A stretch of DNA of 6,915 nt from Paracoccaceae bacterium (GCA_013214715.1 JABSSB010000044.1:12377-19291), one strand, 5' to 3'; numbered from the stretch's first letter, positions 1 to 6,213 are shown. Notes: generated from the sequence alone by a model not told the origin. Made by a program: numbers and translations.

Positions 1-252
1 GCGCAGTTCCGCGACTGTTTCGATGGTGGCATGTCGGTTGATACCCAAGAATGTCGCGTCTGGAGTGCCGGGAAGCTTGGCCAGACTACGGAAAGCCGGG
101 CGTCCGCCAATCTCTTTCCCGGCCGGGTGGACGGGCCAGAGATCGCCGGAAAAGCCCATGCGGCGGGCTGCGTCGATGACGGCCTCGCACCAGGCGCCCC
201 CGCCCAGAACCGCCACATGGCGGGCGCGGAGCAATCTGGTCAGCTCAGCCAT
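1..252 (-). CDS. Acyl-CoA synthetase, ADP (NDP)-forming family, N-terminal CoA-binding domain (partial)
   Basis: Only the first 84 residues are present; the frame runs off the left edge without a stop. They form the start of a CoA-binding Rossmann domain. A beta strand and glycine loop read VAVLGGGAWCEAV (residues 13-25), followed by GFSGDLWPVHP (33-43), a KEIGG turn (46-50), then LPGTPDATFLGINRHAT (60-76). This matches the N-terminus of acetate--CoA ligase (ADP-forming)/acyl-CoA synthetase proteins, usually about 700 residues with a C-terminal ATP-grasp part, which here lies outside the window. Such enzymes make an acyl-CoA from a carboxylate, ATP and CoA. The gene is last in view of the minus-strand operon and follows the acyl-CoA dehydrogenase after 84 bases. 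The ATG directly abuts a GC-rich hairpin and lacks a clear Shine-Dalgarno site, but there is no in-frame ATG, GTG or TTG upstream. The family call is fairly secure; the substrate is unknown. Confidence 0.8.
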   Translation of the reverse strand, partial: MAELTRLLRARHVAVLGGGAWCEAVIDAARRMGFSGDLWPVHPAGKEIGGRPAFRSLAKLPGTPDATFLGINRHATIETVAELR

Positions 253-317
253 GGGGGCGCTGCCCCCGTAGCCTGTGCCGGGCGACGCCCCCGGGGGTAT
301 TTTGCAGGAAGAAAAAC
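253..317. repeat. GC-rich intergenic hairpin repeat (Rhodobacteraceae-like)
   Basis: On the plus strand a perfect 6-bp stem GGGGGC/GCCCCC with a 3-base loop (253-267) is followed, after a degenerate spacer, by the palindrome CCCCCGGGGG (288-297) and an AT-richer tail TATTTTGCAGGAAGAAAAAC. This order (GGGGGCGCTGCCCCC, spacer, GCCCCCGG..TATTTT, purine-rich GAAGAA) resembles, from memory, a repeat scattered between genes in Rhodobacteraceae. It fills most of the gap between the dehydrogenase stop and the ligase start, so any transcript of the operon would carry it, with the first stem right at the ligase start codon. It might attenuate or partly terminate transcription. Repeat-family membership is recalled, not searched. 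Confidence 0.6.
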
Positions 318-336
318 ATGGGCGGTGTGGTGGTCA

Positions 337-1497
337 TCATGCCCCCAGAGCCCGCAGAAGATCGCGGCTGATGATATGGCGTTGGATTTCGGAGGTTCCG
401 TCCCAGATGCGTTCGACCCGCGCATCGCGCCAGAAGCGTTCAAGCGGGTAATCATCCATCAAGCCCATACCGCCATGGATCTGGATCGCGGTGTCGGTCA
501 CGCGGGCGAGCATTTCCGAGGCATAAAGCTTGGCAGAGGCAATCTCGCGATTGGCGGGCAGGCCTTTGTCGAGCCGGTCGGCGGCGGCAAGAGTGAGCAG
601 ATCAGCCGCGTCGATTTCTGTCACCATATCAGCGATCTGAAAGCTGACGCCCTGAAACTTGCCGATCTTCTGGCCGAACTGTTCGCGCTGGGCGGCGTAG
701 TCCAACGCGAAGTCGAAGGCGCGCCGCGCGCGGCCCACGGACATGGCAGCGACGGTGATGCGCGTGGCGTAAAGCCATGTGTTCATGACCTCGAACCCGC
801 CATCAACCTCACCCAGCACCTGCGCGTCGGGCAGGCGGCAATCGTCGAATTCAAGGATCATGTTCTTGTAGCCGCGATGGCTGACGGATTTGTAGCCGTC
901 GCGGATGGTGAACCCGGGCGTGCCGCGATCGACGAGGAAGGCGGTGATGCGTTTCTTGGGGCCTTTGGGTGTTTGATCTTCGCCCGTGGCGATGAACACG
1001 ATCACGAAATCAGCGTGTTCCGCGCCCGAGATGAAATGCTTGGTCCCGTTGACAACCCAATCGCCGCCATCGCGCACCGCCGCGCATTTCATGCCACGCA
1101 CGTCCGAGCCTGCGCCCGGTTCAGTCATGGCCAAGGCATCCATCCGCTCGCCCCGCACGGCGGGCATAAGGTAGCGTTCGACCTGGTCGCCTTCGCAGGC
1201 CATCAGGATGTTTTGTGGACGTCCGAAGAAGTGGTTCAGCGCCATTGATCCTCGGCCCAATTCGCGTTCGACAAGTGCGAATTCCAGATGGTTCAGCCCC
1301 GCACAGCCCACGCTTTCGGGGAAGTTGCAGGCGTAAAACCCCAGATCGATGGTCTTTTGCTTGATGTCCTGCGCGATCTCGTTCGGGACGTCGCCGGTGC
1401 GTTCGACCAGCTCTTCATGGGGGTAGATTTCATTTTCGACGAAACTGCGCACAGTGGAGACGATCATCTCCTGCTCGTCTGTCAGGCCGTATTGCAT
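337..1497 (-). CDS. Acyl-CoA dehydrogenase family flavoenzyme
   Basis: 386 residues, the normal length of a soluble FAD-dependent acyl-CoA dehydrogenase, which introduces an alpha,beta double bond into an acyl-CoA and passes electrons to ETF. Visible motifs are the helical N-domain start MQYGLTDEQEMI, the family signature AMTEPGAGSD at 123-132, TKHFISGAEHAD in the beta domain (152-163), REQFGQKIGKFQ (271-282), and the C-terminal signature QIHGGMGLMDDYPLERFWRD (339-358) leading into WDGTSEIQR (365-373). The residue at the medium/short-chain catalytic Glu position is Asp366, and the alternative isovaleryl-type position (before Arg246) is Thr245, so the usual Glu base is absent from both sites. 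The start is supported by an AGGAG Shine-Dalgarno site 5 bases upstream. The gene sits 15 bases after the sulfatase stop and is clearly co-transcribed with it. Family membership is near certain; the acyl substrate is unknown, and a non-classical reaction is possible. Confidence 0.95.
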   Translation of the reverse strand: MQYGLTDEQEMIVSTVRSFVENEIYPHEELVERTGDVPNEIAQDIKQKTIDLGFYACNFPESVGCAGLNHLEFALVERELGRGSMALNHFFGRPQNILMACEGDQVERYLMPAVRGERMDALAMTEPGAGSDVRGMKCAAVRDGGDWVVNGTKHFISGAEHADFVIVFIATGEDQTPKGPKKRITAFLVDRGTPGFTIRDGYKSVSHRGYKNMILEFDDCRLPDAQVLGEVDGGFEVMNTWLYATRITVAAMSVGRARRAFDFALDYAAQREQFGQKIGKFQGVSFQIADMVTEIDAADLLTLAAADRLDKGLPANREIASAKLYASEMLARVTDTAIQIHGGMGLMDDYPLERFWRDARVERIWDGTSEIQRHIISRDLLRALGA

Positions 1498-1502
1498 GGG
1501 AG

Positions 1503-1507
1503 CTCCT
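1503..1507 (-). promoter_or_regulatory. Shine-Dalgarno site of the acyl-CoA dehydrogenase
   Basis: AGGAG on the minus strand, 5 bases before the ATG at 1497-1495 and inside the 15-base gap after the sulfatase stop codon. It fixes the dehydrogenase start and shows the gene has its own ribosome entry within the operon. Confidence 0.8.
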
Positions 1508-1512
1508 GGGTC

Positions 1513-2889
1513 TTAGCGGCTATTGGCCGGGGTGTAGTCGAACTGGCCCTTGGCGCGGATGGCGTCCGCTCCGCCCAGTTCAGCGATGCGTTTGGATTGG
1601 TCCGCAAAGGCGCGCGTGTTGACGGCCTCGGGGTCAAGGTGACGGAACAGGCGCGCGTACCCATCGGCGAGGATATCCGGACGGGCTGCAGACAGATCCT
1701 GTGTTTCTTGCGGATCTTCGGCCATGTTGAACAGCTGGGCCGGGTGGCCTTCACAGTGGTAGACCAGTTTCCAGTGGTCCCAGCGCAGCATGATGCTGCC
1801 CACCGACACGCCGCCGTCATGATATTCGCTCAGCACCTCGCGGGTTGGATCGGGCTGGCGCAGGTCGGTGCCGGGGAAAGCGGCCTCAATGCCCAAAGCA
1901 GCGCAGATCGTAGGCGCGAGATCGATCAGGCTGACTGGTGCATCCCAATCACCGGCTGGCACATCCGGTCCTGCCATGATCAGCGGGACGCGGGCCGCGC
2001 TGTCATAGAGAGTGGATTTCGTCCAGAAGCCCTTTTCGCCCAGCATTTCACCATGATCGGCGGTGAAAAGGATCAGCGTATCATCGGCCTGCCCGGATGC
2101 CTCAAGCGCCTGTAACATCGCGCCGATCTGCGCGTCGACAAAGCTGCACAGCCCATAATAGGCCGCGCGCGCCTTGCCTCGGGTTGCCGGGGTGAAATGC
2201 TGGTCATGAGAGAAGTAAGCGGCGACTTCGTTCAAGATCGGATGATCGGGGACCGGGTCGGCCGGGCTTTGCAACACAGCCGGATCATAGAGCTCATAGT
2301 ATTCCGAAGGCGCGACAAGTGGAAAATGCGGGGCGAGCCAGCTGACAAAGGCGCACCATGGCCGGTCCTGCCGTGCGGCCTCTGCCAGCCAAGAGCAGGC
2401 CTTGGCGGTCACGCGGCGATCAAAAGCAAGGTAGTCCGTTTCCCCGGCGCCGACGCCTTCGGCCAGCGATTGCGCGTTATCATAAGGCTCCACCGGTTTG
2501 CGCAGCAGCGCCTGCACCCAGCCTTCGCCATTGACCACGTGGATCGGCTCAAGGCTGCTGCTGAAGCCGTAATCGTCCTGACGGCTACGGAAATGTAATT
2601 TGCCGATCGAGGCGCAGTCATATCCCGCATCACGAACCGCATGAGCCCAGCCGCGCGGCGTGCCGGTGTAAGGTTCGGCCGAAGACCAGCAGCCGATCTG
2701 ATGCACATATTGCCCCGTTGCGATCGCGGCCCGCGTGGGCACGCAAATGGGCGACGGCGTATAGGCTTGGGTGAACCGCACGCCCCGCGCGGCCAGCGCA
2801 TCGATATTGGGTGTCTTTGCGATGCCGCCGGTGTGACCAAGAGCCCACCACGACATCTCATCCACCATCATGACCAGAACGTTTCTCAT
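1513..2889 (-). CDS. Sulfatase (formylglycine-dependent, alkaline phosphatase superfamily), cytoplasmic
   Basis: 458 residues. Sulfatases hydrolyse sulfate esters using a formylglycine made from Cys or Ser in a C/S-x-P-x-R motif. That motif is CVPTR at 49-53 here, followed by AAIATG, so Cys49 would be the modified residue. Other active-site elements are VDE at 9-11 (metal Asp10), GKLHF at 96-100, APHFP at 186-190 (His188), TADHGEM at 276-282 (metal Asp278 and His279) and Lys291 in WTKSTLYD. The N-terminus MRNVLVMMVDEM goes straight into the first core strand with no signal peptide, so the enzyme should be cytoplasmic, as in choline-sulfatase-like proteins. I chose the ATG at 2889, not one 26 codons upstream, because it forms an ATGA overlap with the preceding gene's stop (translational coupling) and begins at the conserved core. 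The substrate is unknown; relatives with this Cys motif also include phosphonate monoester hydrolases. Confidence 0.9.
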   Translation of the reverse strand: MRNVLVMMVDEMSWWALGHTGGIAKTPNIDALAARGVRFTQAYTPSPICVPTRAAIATGQYVHQIGCWSSAEPYTGTPRGWAHAVRDAGYDCASIGKLHFRSRQDDYGFSSSLEPIHVVNGEGWVQALLRKPVEPYDNAQSLAEGVGAGETDYLAFDRRVTAKACSWLAEAARQDRPWCAFVSWLAPHFPLVAPSEYYELYDPAVLQSPADPVPDHPILNEVAAYFSHDQHFTPATRGKARAAYYGLCSFVDAQIGAMLQALEASGQADDTLILFTADHGEMLGEKGFWTKSTLYDSAARVPLIMAGPDVPAGDWDAPVSLIDLAPTICAALGIEAAFPGTDLRQPDPTREVLSEYHDGGVSVGSIMLRWDHWKLVYHCEGHPAQLFNMAEDPQETQDLSAARPDILADGYARLFRHLDPEAVNTRAFADQSKRIAELGGADAIRAKGQFDYTPANSR

Positions 2890-3845
2890 GACCGCATCTT
2901 GGCCGAGCCATTGTGGAAAGTGCCAAACCATTTGTCGAAGGGGATTTCCGACGTGCCGTAATTGCATTCGAAATAGCGGTGATGCAGCTGATGGAAGAAA
3001 TCACCCGACCGAGCGACTTCCTTGTCGTCCTTCACCAGTTTTTCAAAGCCGCAATGCGACAGGACCGGGCTGATCTGCTGAAAATAGGCGTGAAACAGCA
3101 GATGCAGCGGGTGCGAGGCCATGACCAGATGGACGAAATAGGTGGAGAAATAGAGCAGGTTTTCATACCAGTGGTTCGAAACCCCGGACCACGGCCCGAC
3201 ATTCACGTTGCGATGATGCACCGCGTGAACGTGCTGATATAGGCGCGGCGAATGCTCCAGCCGATGCACCCAGTAGAAATGCAGCCCGGACCACATCGGG
3301 ATCAGCGCCATCCAGATCACGAACCAGACCGGGTTCCCGGCGAAGGTCACAGTCGGCGCCCAGCCATTGGCCATGGCCCAATAGATGATCCATTGATAGA
3401 CCGTTGCGACTGTGATTGCGCTGCCCAGCGTCCACCAGATGTTGTCCCAGACCTGATTGCTGAACGTAAAAGTCCCGTTCTTGCGGGTCAGGTCGCGCTT
3501 GTCGAATTTCGTGATCCTGCCCTGCCCCTTGCGCAGGTAAAGCCAGTAATGCAGCCCTCCGGCCACGATAGTCTGCGGCACAAGGTTCAACAGCCAGATG
3601 GTGACCATCCAACCCGGCTGAAACGTGGCCATCTGTACCAGCGGCGGTAGGAAGCTGACATAAACGAGGGCCGCAATCCCGAAGGTCAATGTCAGCGAGG
3701 TGATCCCCAGCCAAGCGCCGCGATACCAATCCCACACAGCCTTTACGTCCAGCGGCCATTGGAACAGCGGGTTCAGCCGGACCGGATGGTCGGGGCGGCA
3801 ATTCCAGCGGCCAGCCTCGGGATCGGTCCCGAAATCACTGGGCAT
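2886..3845 (-). CDS. Membrane-bound di-iron hydroxylase, fatty acid hydroxylase/sterol desaturase superfamily
   Basis: 319 residues, an integral membrane protein carrying the three histidine boxes that bind two irons in this superfamily: HRLEH at 194-198 (HX3H), HAVHH at 207-211 (HX2HH) and HQLHH at 285-289 (HX2HH). Extra histidines occur at 189, 205, 225 and 252. Hydrophobic segments lie near 44-66, 78-104, 133-155, 172-193 and 232-252. Family members use O2 to hydroxylate or desaturate lipids, sterols or carotenoids, or cleave ether lipids; which reaction applies here is not visible. Its start lies 11 bases inside the end of the aldolase-like gene, with a strong GAGGAAGG Shine-Dalgarno site 8 bases upstream, and its stop overlaps the sulfatase start by 4 bases. 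A monooxygenase tightly coupled to a sulfatase is unusual. An electron donor partner is not encoded in view. The fold and metal-site call is confident; the specific activity is open. Confidence 0.92.
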   Translation of the reverse strand: MPSDFGTDPEAGRWNCRPDHPVRLNPLFQWPLDVKAVWDWYRGAWLGITSLTLTFGIAALVYVSFLPPLVQMATFQPGWMVTIWLLNLVPQTIVAGGLHYWLYLRKGQGRITKFDKRDLTRKNGTFTFSNQVWDNIWWTLGSAITVATVYQWIIYWAMANGWAPTVTFAGNPVWFVIWMALIPMWSGLHFYWVHRLEHSPRLYQHVHAVHHRNVNVGPWSGVSNHWYENLLYFSTYFVHLVMASHPLHLLFHAYFQQISPVLSHCGFEKLVKDDKEVARSGDFFHQLHHRYFECNYGTSEIPFDKWFGTFHNGSAKMRS

Positions 3846-4590
3846 AGTCCGAGCCTTCCTCGTCCAGGATCGCTTTCAACTCTGCCAGATGGCGCGCGTC
3901 CTGTTCGGGATAGGTTTCCAGCTCCTGCGCTGTCTTCTCGGCGATCTCATGGCTCAGCACGCGCAGCTTTTGTCCGGTTTGCAGCGCACGGATATAGGTC
4001 TCTGCCGCGCGTTCAAAGTAATACAGCCGGTTGAACGTGTCCGCGACGGTATTTCCGATCACCATGACGCCATGATTGCCCATGATCAGCACCTTGACCT
4101 TGGGGTCTGACAGCAATTCGGCGCAGCGCTGGCCTTCTTCTTCAAAGGCCAGCCCGCCGTAATTGGCATCGACCACGTGGCGATCATAGAAGGTTGCGCA
4201 ATTCTGATCGATCGGGGGAAGCGAGCTGTCTTCAAGGCAGGCCAGAACCGTTGCATGGATCGAATGCACATGCATCGCACATCGCGCGTGCGGGCACAGG
4301 CGATGCAGGCTGCCATGCAATCCCCAGGCCGTCGGGTCCGGCGCGTCGGGGCGGTTCATTGTGTCGGGGTTGTTGGCGTCCAGTTCCAGAATATCCGACG
4401 CTTTGATCCGCGCAAAATGCTTCTGGTTCGGATTCATCAGAAAGCGCGTGCCATCCTCGTTCACGGCCATCGAAAAATGATTGGCCACGCCTTCATGCAT
4501 GTTCAGCCGCGCGCTCCAGCGAAAGGCCGCGGCAAGGTCCACTCGATCAGCCCAATGGGCCATATTCGGACGAATCTCTGTCACGCTCAT
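3835..4590 (-). CDS. Class II aldolase/adducin-like metalloprotein
   Basis: 251 residues, the usual size for the class II aldolase/adducin head fold. The three zinc-ligand positions of fuculose/rhamnulose-phosphate aldolases are present: His107 and His109 in MHVHS, and His173 in GNHGVMVIG. The catalytic Glu that precedes the helix in true aldolases (in an S-S-E-W type motif) corresponds to PTAW at 86-89, so Ala88 apparently takes its place, as in adducin-like members. The protein may therefore be a different lyase, decarboxylase or dehydratase. N-terminal landmarks are LAAAFRW (19-25), GVANHFS (34-40) and FLMNPNQKHF (50-59). The ATG at 4590 is preferred over one 26 codons upstream because AGGGGA lies 5 bases before it and the extension would run through the promoter region. 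It is the first gene of the operon, transcribed divergently from the LysR regulator. Family certain; reaction not assigned. Confidence 0.9.
   Translation of the reverse strand: MSVTEIRPNMAHWADRVDLAAAFRWSARLNMHEGVANHFSMAVNEDGTRFLMNPNQKHFARIKASDILELDANNPDTMNRPDAPDPTAWGLHGSLHRLCPHARCAMHVHSIHATVLACLEDSSLPPIDQNCATFYDRHVVDANYGGLAFEEEGQRCAELLSDPKVKVLIMGNHGVMVIGNTVADTFNRLYYFERAAETYIRALQTGQKLRVLSHEIAEKTAQELETYPEQDARHLAELKAILDEEGSDYAQ
3854..3861 (-). promoter_or_regulatory. Shine-Dalgarno site of the membrane hydroxylase
   Basis: GAGGAAGG on the minus strand, 8 bases before the ATG at 3845-3843. It lies inside the last codons of the aldolase-like gene (encoding EEG), so the site is embedded in coding sequence and decides the hydroxylase start. 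Confidence 0.75.
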
Positions 4591-4690
4591 CGCATTCCCC
4601 TGCGTTGCTGCGCGCAGAGTGCCCAAGCCCCCCTTGCAGACAAAACGAAAAATTCGCAGGCTAGGCATTAGCTTTGCTTATGTCGGATTT
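4591..4690. promoter_or_regulatory. Divergent operon/LysR promoter region with a candidate operator
   Basis: 100 bases separate the minus-strand operon from the plus-strand regulator, the usual place for a LysR-type operator. At 4660-4672 there is a perfect inverted repeat GCTA-N5-TAGC (GCTAGGCATTAGC). Its minus strand contains CTAAT, which I recall as the core reported for E. coli GcvA sites. An AT-rich tract at 4641-4654 lies next to it. I see no convincing -35/-10 pair; a weak plus-strand candidate is TTCGCA (4653-4658) with GCTTAT (4676-4681) at 17-base spacing. The operator role is inference from position and symmetry. Confidence 0.5.
4596..4601 (-). promoter_or_regulatory. Shine-Dalgarno site of the aldolase-like gene
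   Basis: AGGGGA on the minus strand, 5 bases before the ATG at 4590-4588. It supports this ATG over the longer upstream reading frame. Confidence 0.7.
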
Positions 4691-5581
4691 ATGCAGATGC
4701 AGAAAGACCTGCCGCCACTGGGATGGCTGCGCACTTTTGAAGCCGCAGCGCGTCACCTGTCCTTTACCGGGGCAGCGCGCGATCTGAACATGACGCAAAG
4801 CGCGGTGAGTCAGCAGATCAAGGCGCTAGAGGCGCATCTGGGTCGTCCGCTGTTTCACCGCCGTCCCCGCGTGCTGGAACTGACCGAAACCGGGATCACC
4901 TATCTGCCGGTAGTGCGAGAGGCCTTTCGCACCCTGCAACAAGGCACCCGTGCTGTAACGGGCCGCGGGCAGGGTGAAATTCAGCTGCAATGCAATCTCA
5001 GCTTTGCGGTGCATTGGTTGTCGCCGCGCCTGCCGCTGCTGCGGCGAGACCATCCTGAGATTCGCCTCAATATCTCGACTGAATTATGGGAACCGCGCGA
5101 AATGGCGCAGGGCGCAGACGTGGAGATCCGCTTTTCGCTGCGCCCGGCTGACACGGTGCGGGCCGAGGTTTTGCATCGCAATCAGTATTTCCCGGTCTGC
5201 GCGCCGGGCTATCAGGTCACACTGGAAACACTGGCGGACCAGCCGCTGTTTGACTGCGTGAACCTTTTGGCGAATTGGCGGGGTTGGGCCGAATATATCG
5301 GGTTGGAGGCCTGGCCTGACCCGTTCATCACCTATGCCACGACCTATAGCGTTCTATTGCCGTCTGTGGTCGCAGGCGGGGGCTTGTGCCTTGCGCATGA
5401 TCTGATCGCAGGGGATTTGATCGCTTCGGGCCGCCTTGTGGCCCCGTTTGAGGCGCGCGTACCGATGCCGGAGAGCTATTACCTGATCCAGACGCCTCAG
5501 GCCGAAACCCGACCCGAAGTGCAGGCGTTCGTGTCTTGGCTGAAAACTCAGCTTAACGGTCTGGATGGCACCCAAGCATAG
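4691..5581 (+). CDS. LysR-type transcriptional regulator, GcvA-like subgroup
   Basis: 296 residues, a normal LysR length. The N-terminal winged helix-turn-helix begins LPPLGWLRTFEAAARHLSFT (7-26) and continues GAARDLNMTQSAVSQQIKAL (27-46) with the wing at GRPLFHRRPRVLELTETG. This PPL..LRTFEAAARHLSFT pattern is typical of the GcvA/AmpR branch. The effector-binding domain fills about 95-290, ending with GGLCLAHDLIAGDLIASGRL (230-249), also typical of that branch. It binds a small effector and usually controls the divergent operon, here the five minus-strand genes. Start choice: ATG at 4691 or ATG at 4697. A weak GGA at 4685-4687 is too close to the first and better spaced (9 bases) for the second, so the protein may begin at residue 3. 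A longer frame back to 4481 would overlap the operon's first gene and is rejected. Its 3' end overlaps the convergent VOC gene by 34 bases. Confidence 0.93.
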   Translation: MQMQKDLPPLGWLRTFEAAARHLSFTGAARDLNMTQSAVSQQIKALEAHLGRPLFHRRPRVLELTETGITYLPVVREAFRTLQQGTRAVTGRGQGEIQLQCNLSFAVHWLSPRLPLLRRDHPEIRLNISTELWEPREMAQGADVEIRFSLRPADTVRAEVLHRNQYFPVCAPGYQVTLETLADQPLFDCVNLLANWRGWAEYIGLEAWPDPFITYATTYSVLLPSVVAGGGLCLAHDLIAGDLIASGRLVAPFEARVPMPESYYLIQTPQAETRPEVQAFVSWLKTQLNGLDGTQA

Positions 5582-5970
5582 CCGTTTTCGCACAGGATAT
5601 ACGCTTCGCGCAGGCCATGCGGTTTGTCGGTTGCCTCCTGCAAAATCACCGCGCCACGCGCTCGGGCTTTTGCTACGGCCTCATCCGGGTCGGTGTCGTA
5701 AAGGCGCAGTTCAATCCCACCGCCTCGCGGCGGGTTCTCGGGCAATAACGACATAAGCGGGTTGGCATGATAGGTGCCATCGGAATGCAGCTGAAACACC
5801 TGCGCGCCATAAACCAGAATGGCGAAGTCTTTCGTCACTTGATGGGCGCTGATAGCGAAGGTTTCGGTCAGAAACGCCGCCATCGCGGGCACGTCGCGCA
5901 CAAGAATATTGACGCCAATTCCGGTGAGGGAGCGTCCAAAGTTTTCGGCATCTATGCTGTCGTAATCCAT
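5548..5970 (-). CDS. VOC superfamily (glyoxalase/bleomycin resistance-like) protein
   Basis: 140 residues, one VOC (vicinal oxygen chelate) unit made of two beta-alpha-beta-beta-beta modules. Module 1 runs from LTGIGVNILVRDVPAMAAFL (15-34) through the strands FAILVYGAQVFQLHSD (49-64). Module 2 runs from GGGIELRLYDTDPDEAVAKA (83-102) with the ARARGA helix cap, then LREAYILCENGYAWV. In metal-binding members the first strand usually carries His; here Asn21 is at that place, while His62 and Glu87 occupy plausible ligand positions, so metal binding is uncertain. VOC proteins include lyases, dioxygenases, isomerases and drug-binding resistance proteins; nothing here selects one. The ATG at 5970 has a weak AGG 8 bases upstream. 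The stop lies inside the end of the convergent LysR gene. It is not part of the catabolic operon, and its relation to it is unknown. Confidence 0.82.
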   Translation of the reverse strand: MDYDSIDAENFGRSLTGIGVNILVRDVPAMAAFLTETFAISAHQVTKDFAILVYGAQVFQLHSDGTYHANPLMSLLPENPPRGGGIELRLYDTDPDEAVAKARARGAVILQEATDKPHGLREAYILCENGYAWVPSRPLS

Positions 5971-6024
5971 GATGGCAGCCTGCGGGGAAATAAGGACTGG
6001 ATCAACATTTTTGACCTGTTTGGC

Positions 6025-6213
6025 TCAAGACCCGAATATCACCATATGCATGGCGCGCCCGGGCAAGAGCGTGAAGGCCCCCGTCACGATTAACGCGAAG
6101 ACAAACAGGCTGAGCATCGTCCAACGATGCGCCGTGATCCGGCCACGGCGGGCCTGCCGAACGCCGACGATCAGGCTGATCACCGTCACGACCGACAGAA
6201 TAAGGATACCCAA
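6025..6213 (-). pseudogene. DUF2306-like membrane protein, 5'-truncated remnant
   Basis: The last 63 codons (stop included) of what looks like a DUF2306 membrane protein. They read a hydrophobic segment ILILSVVTVISLIVGV, the loop RQARRGRITAHRW, a second hydrophobic segment TMLSLFVFALIVTGAFT and the family-like ending LLPGRAMHMVIFGS. Full members are clearly longer, with further helices before this part. Here an in-frame TAA sits immediately before the TTG at 6213, and the DNA upstream is compositionally different, so the 5' part has been lost. A TTG-started two-helix mini-protein is formally possible (GGTGGA lies 3 bases before the TTG, too close for a good site), but a decaying fragment is more likely. 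It lies 54 bases upstream of the VOC gene on the same strand. The family assignment is from recalled motif similarity. Confidence 0.6.

Noticed and set aside
31..1248. 405-residue plus-strand open frame
   Set aside because: It lies antisense to the acyl-CoA dehydrogenase and the ligase start, whose protein motifs are unmistakable; long antisense frames are common in GC-rich DNA, and its translation shows no domain.
1288..2115. 275-residue plus-strand open frame
   Set aside because: Antisense to the dehydrogenase start and the sulfatase C-terminal half; no recognisable motifs and no context.
2890..2967. 26-codon N-terminal extension of the sulfatase
   Set aside because: It runs through the hydroxylase's C-terminal coding region, shows no conserved residues, and the ATGA-coupled start at 2889 begins at the family's usual first strand.
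4481..4690. 70-codon N-terminal extension of the LysR regulator
   Set aside because: It would overlap the divergent aldolase-like gene and cross the promoter region; LysR proteins begin just before the helix-turn-helix, as with the ATG at 4691 or 4697.
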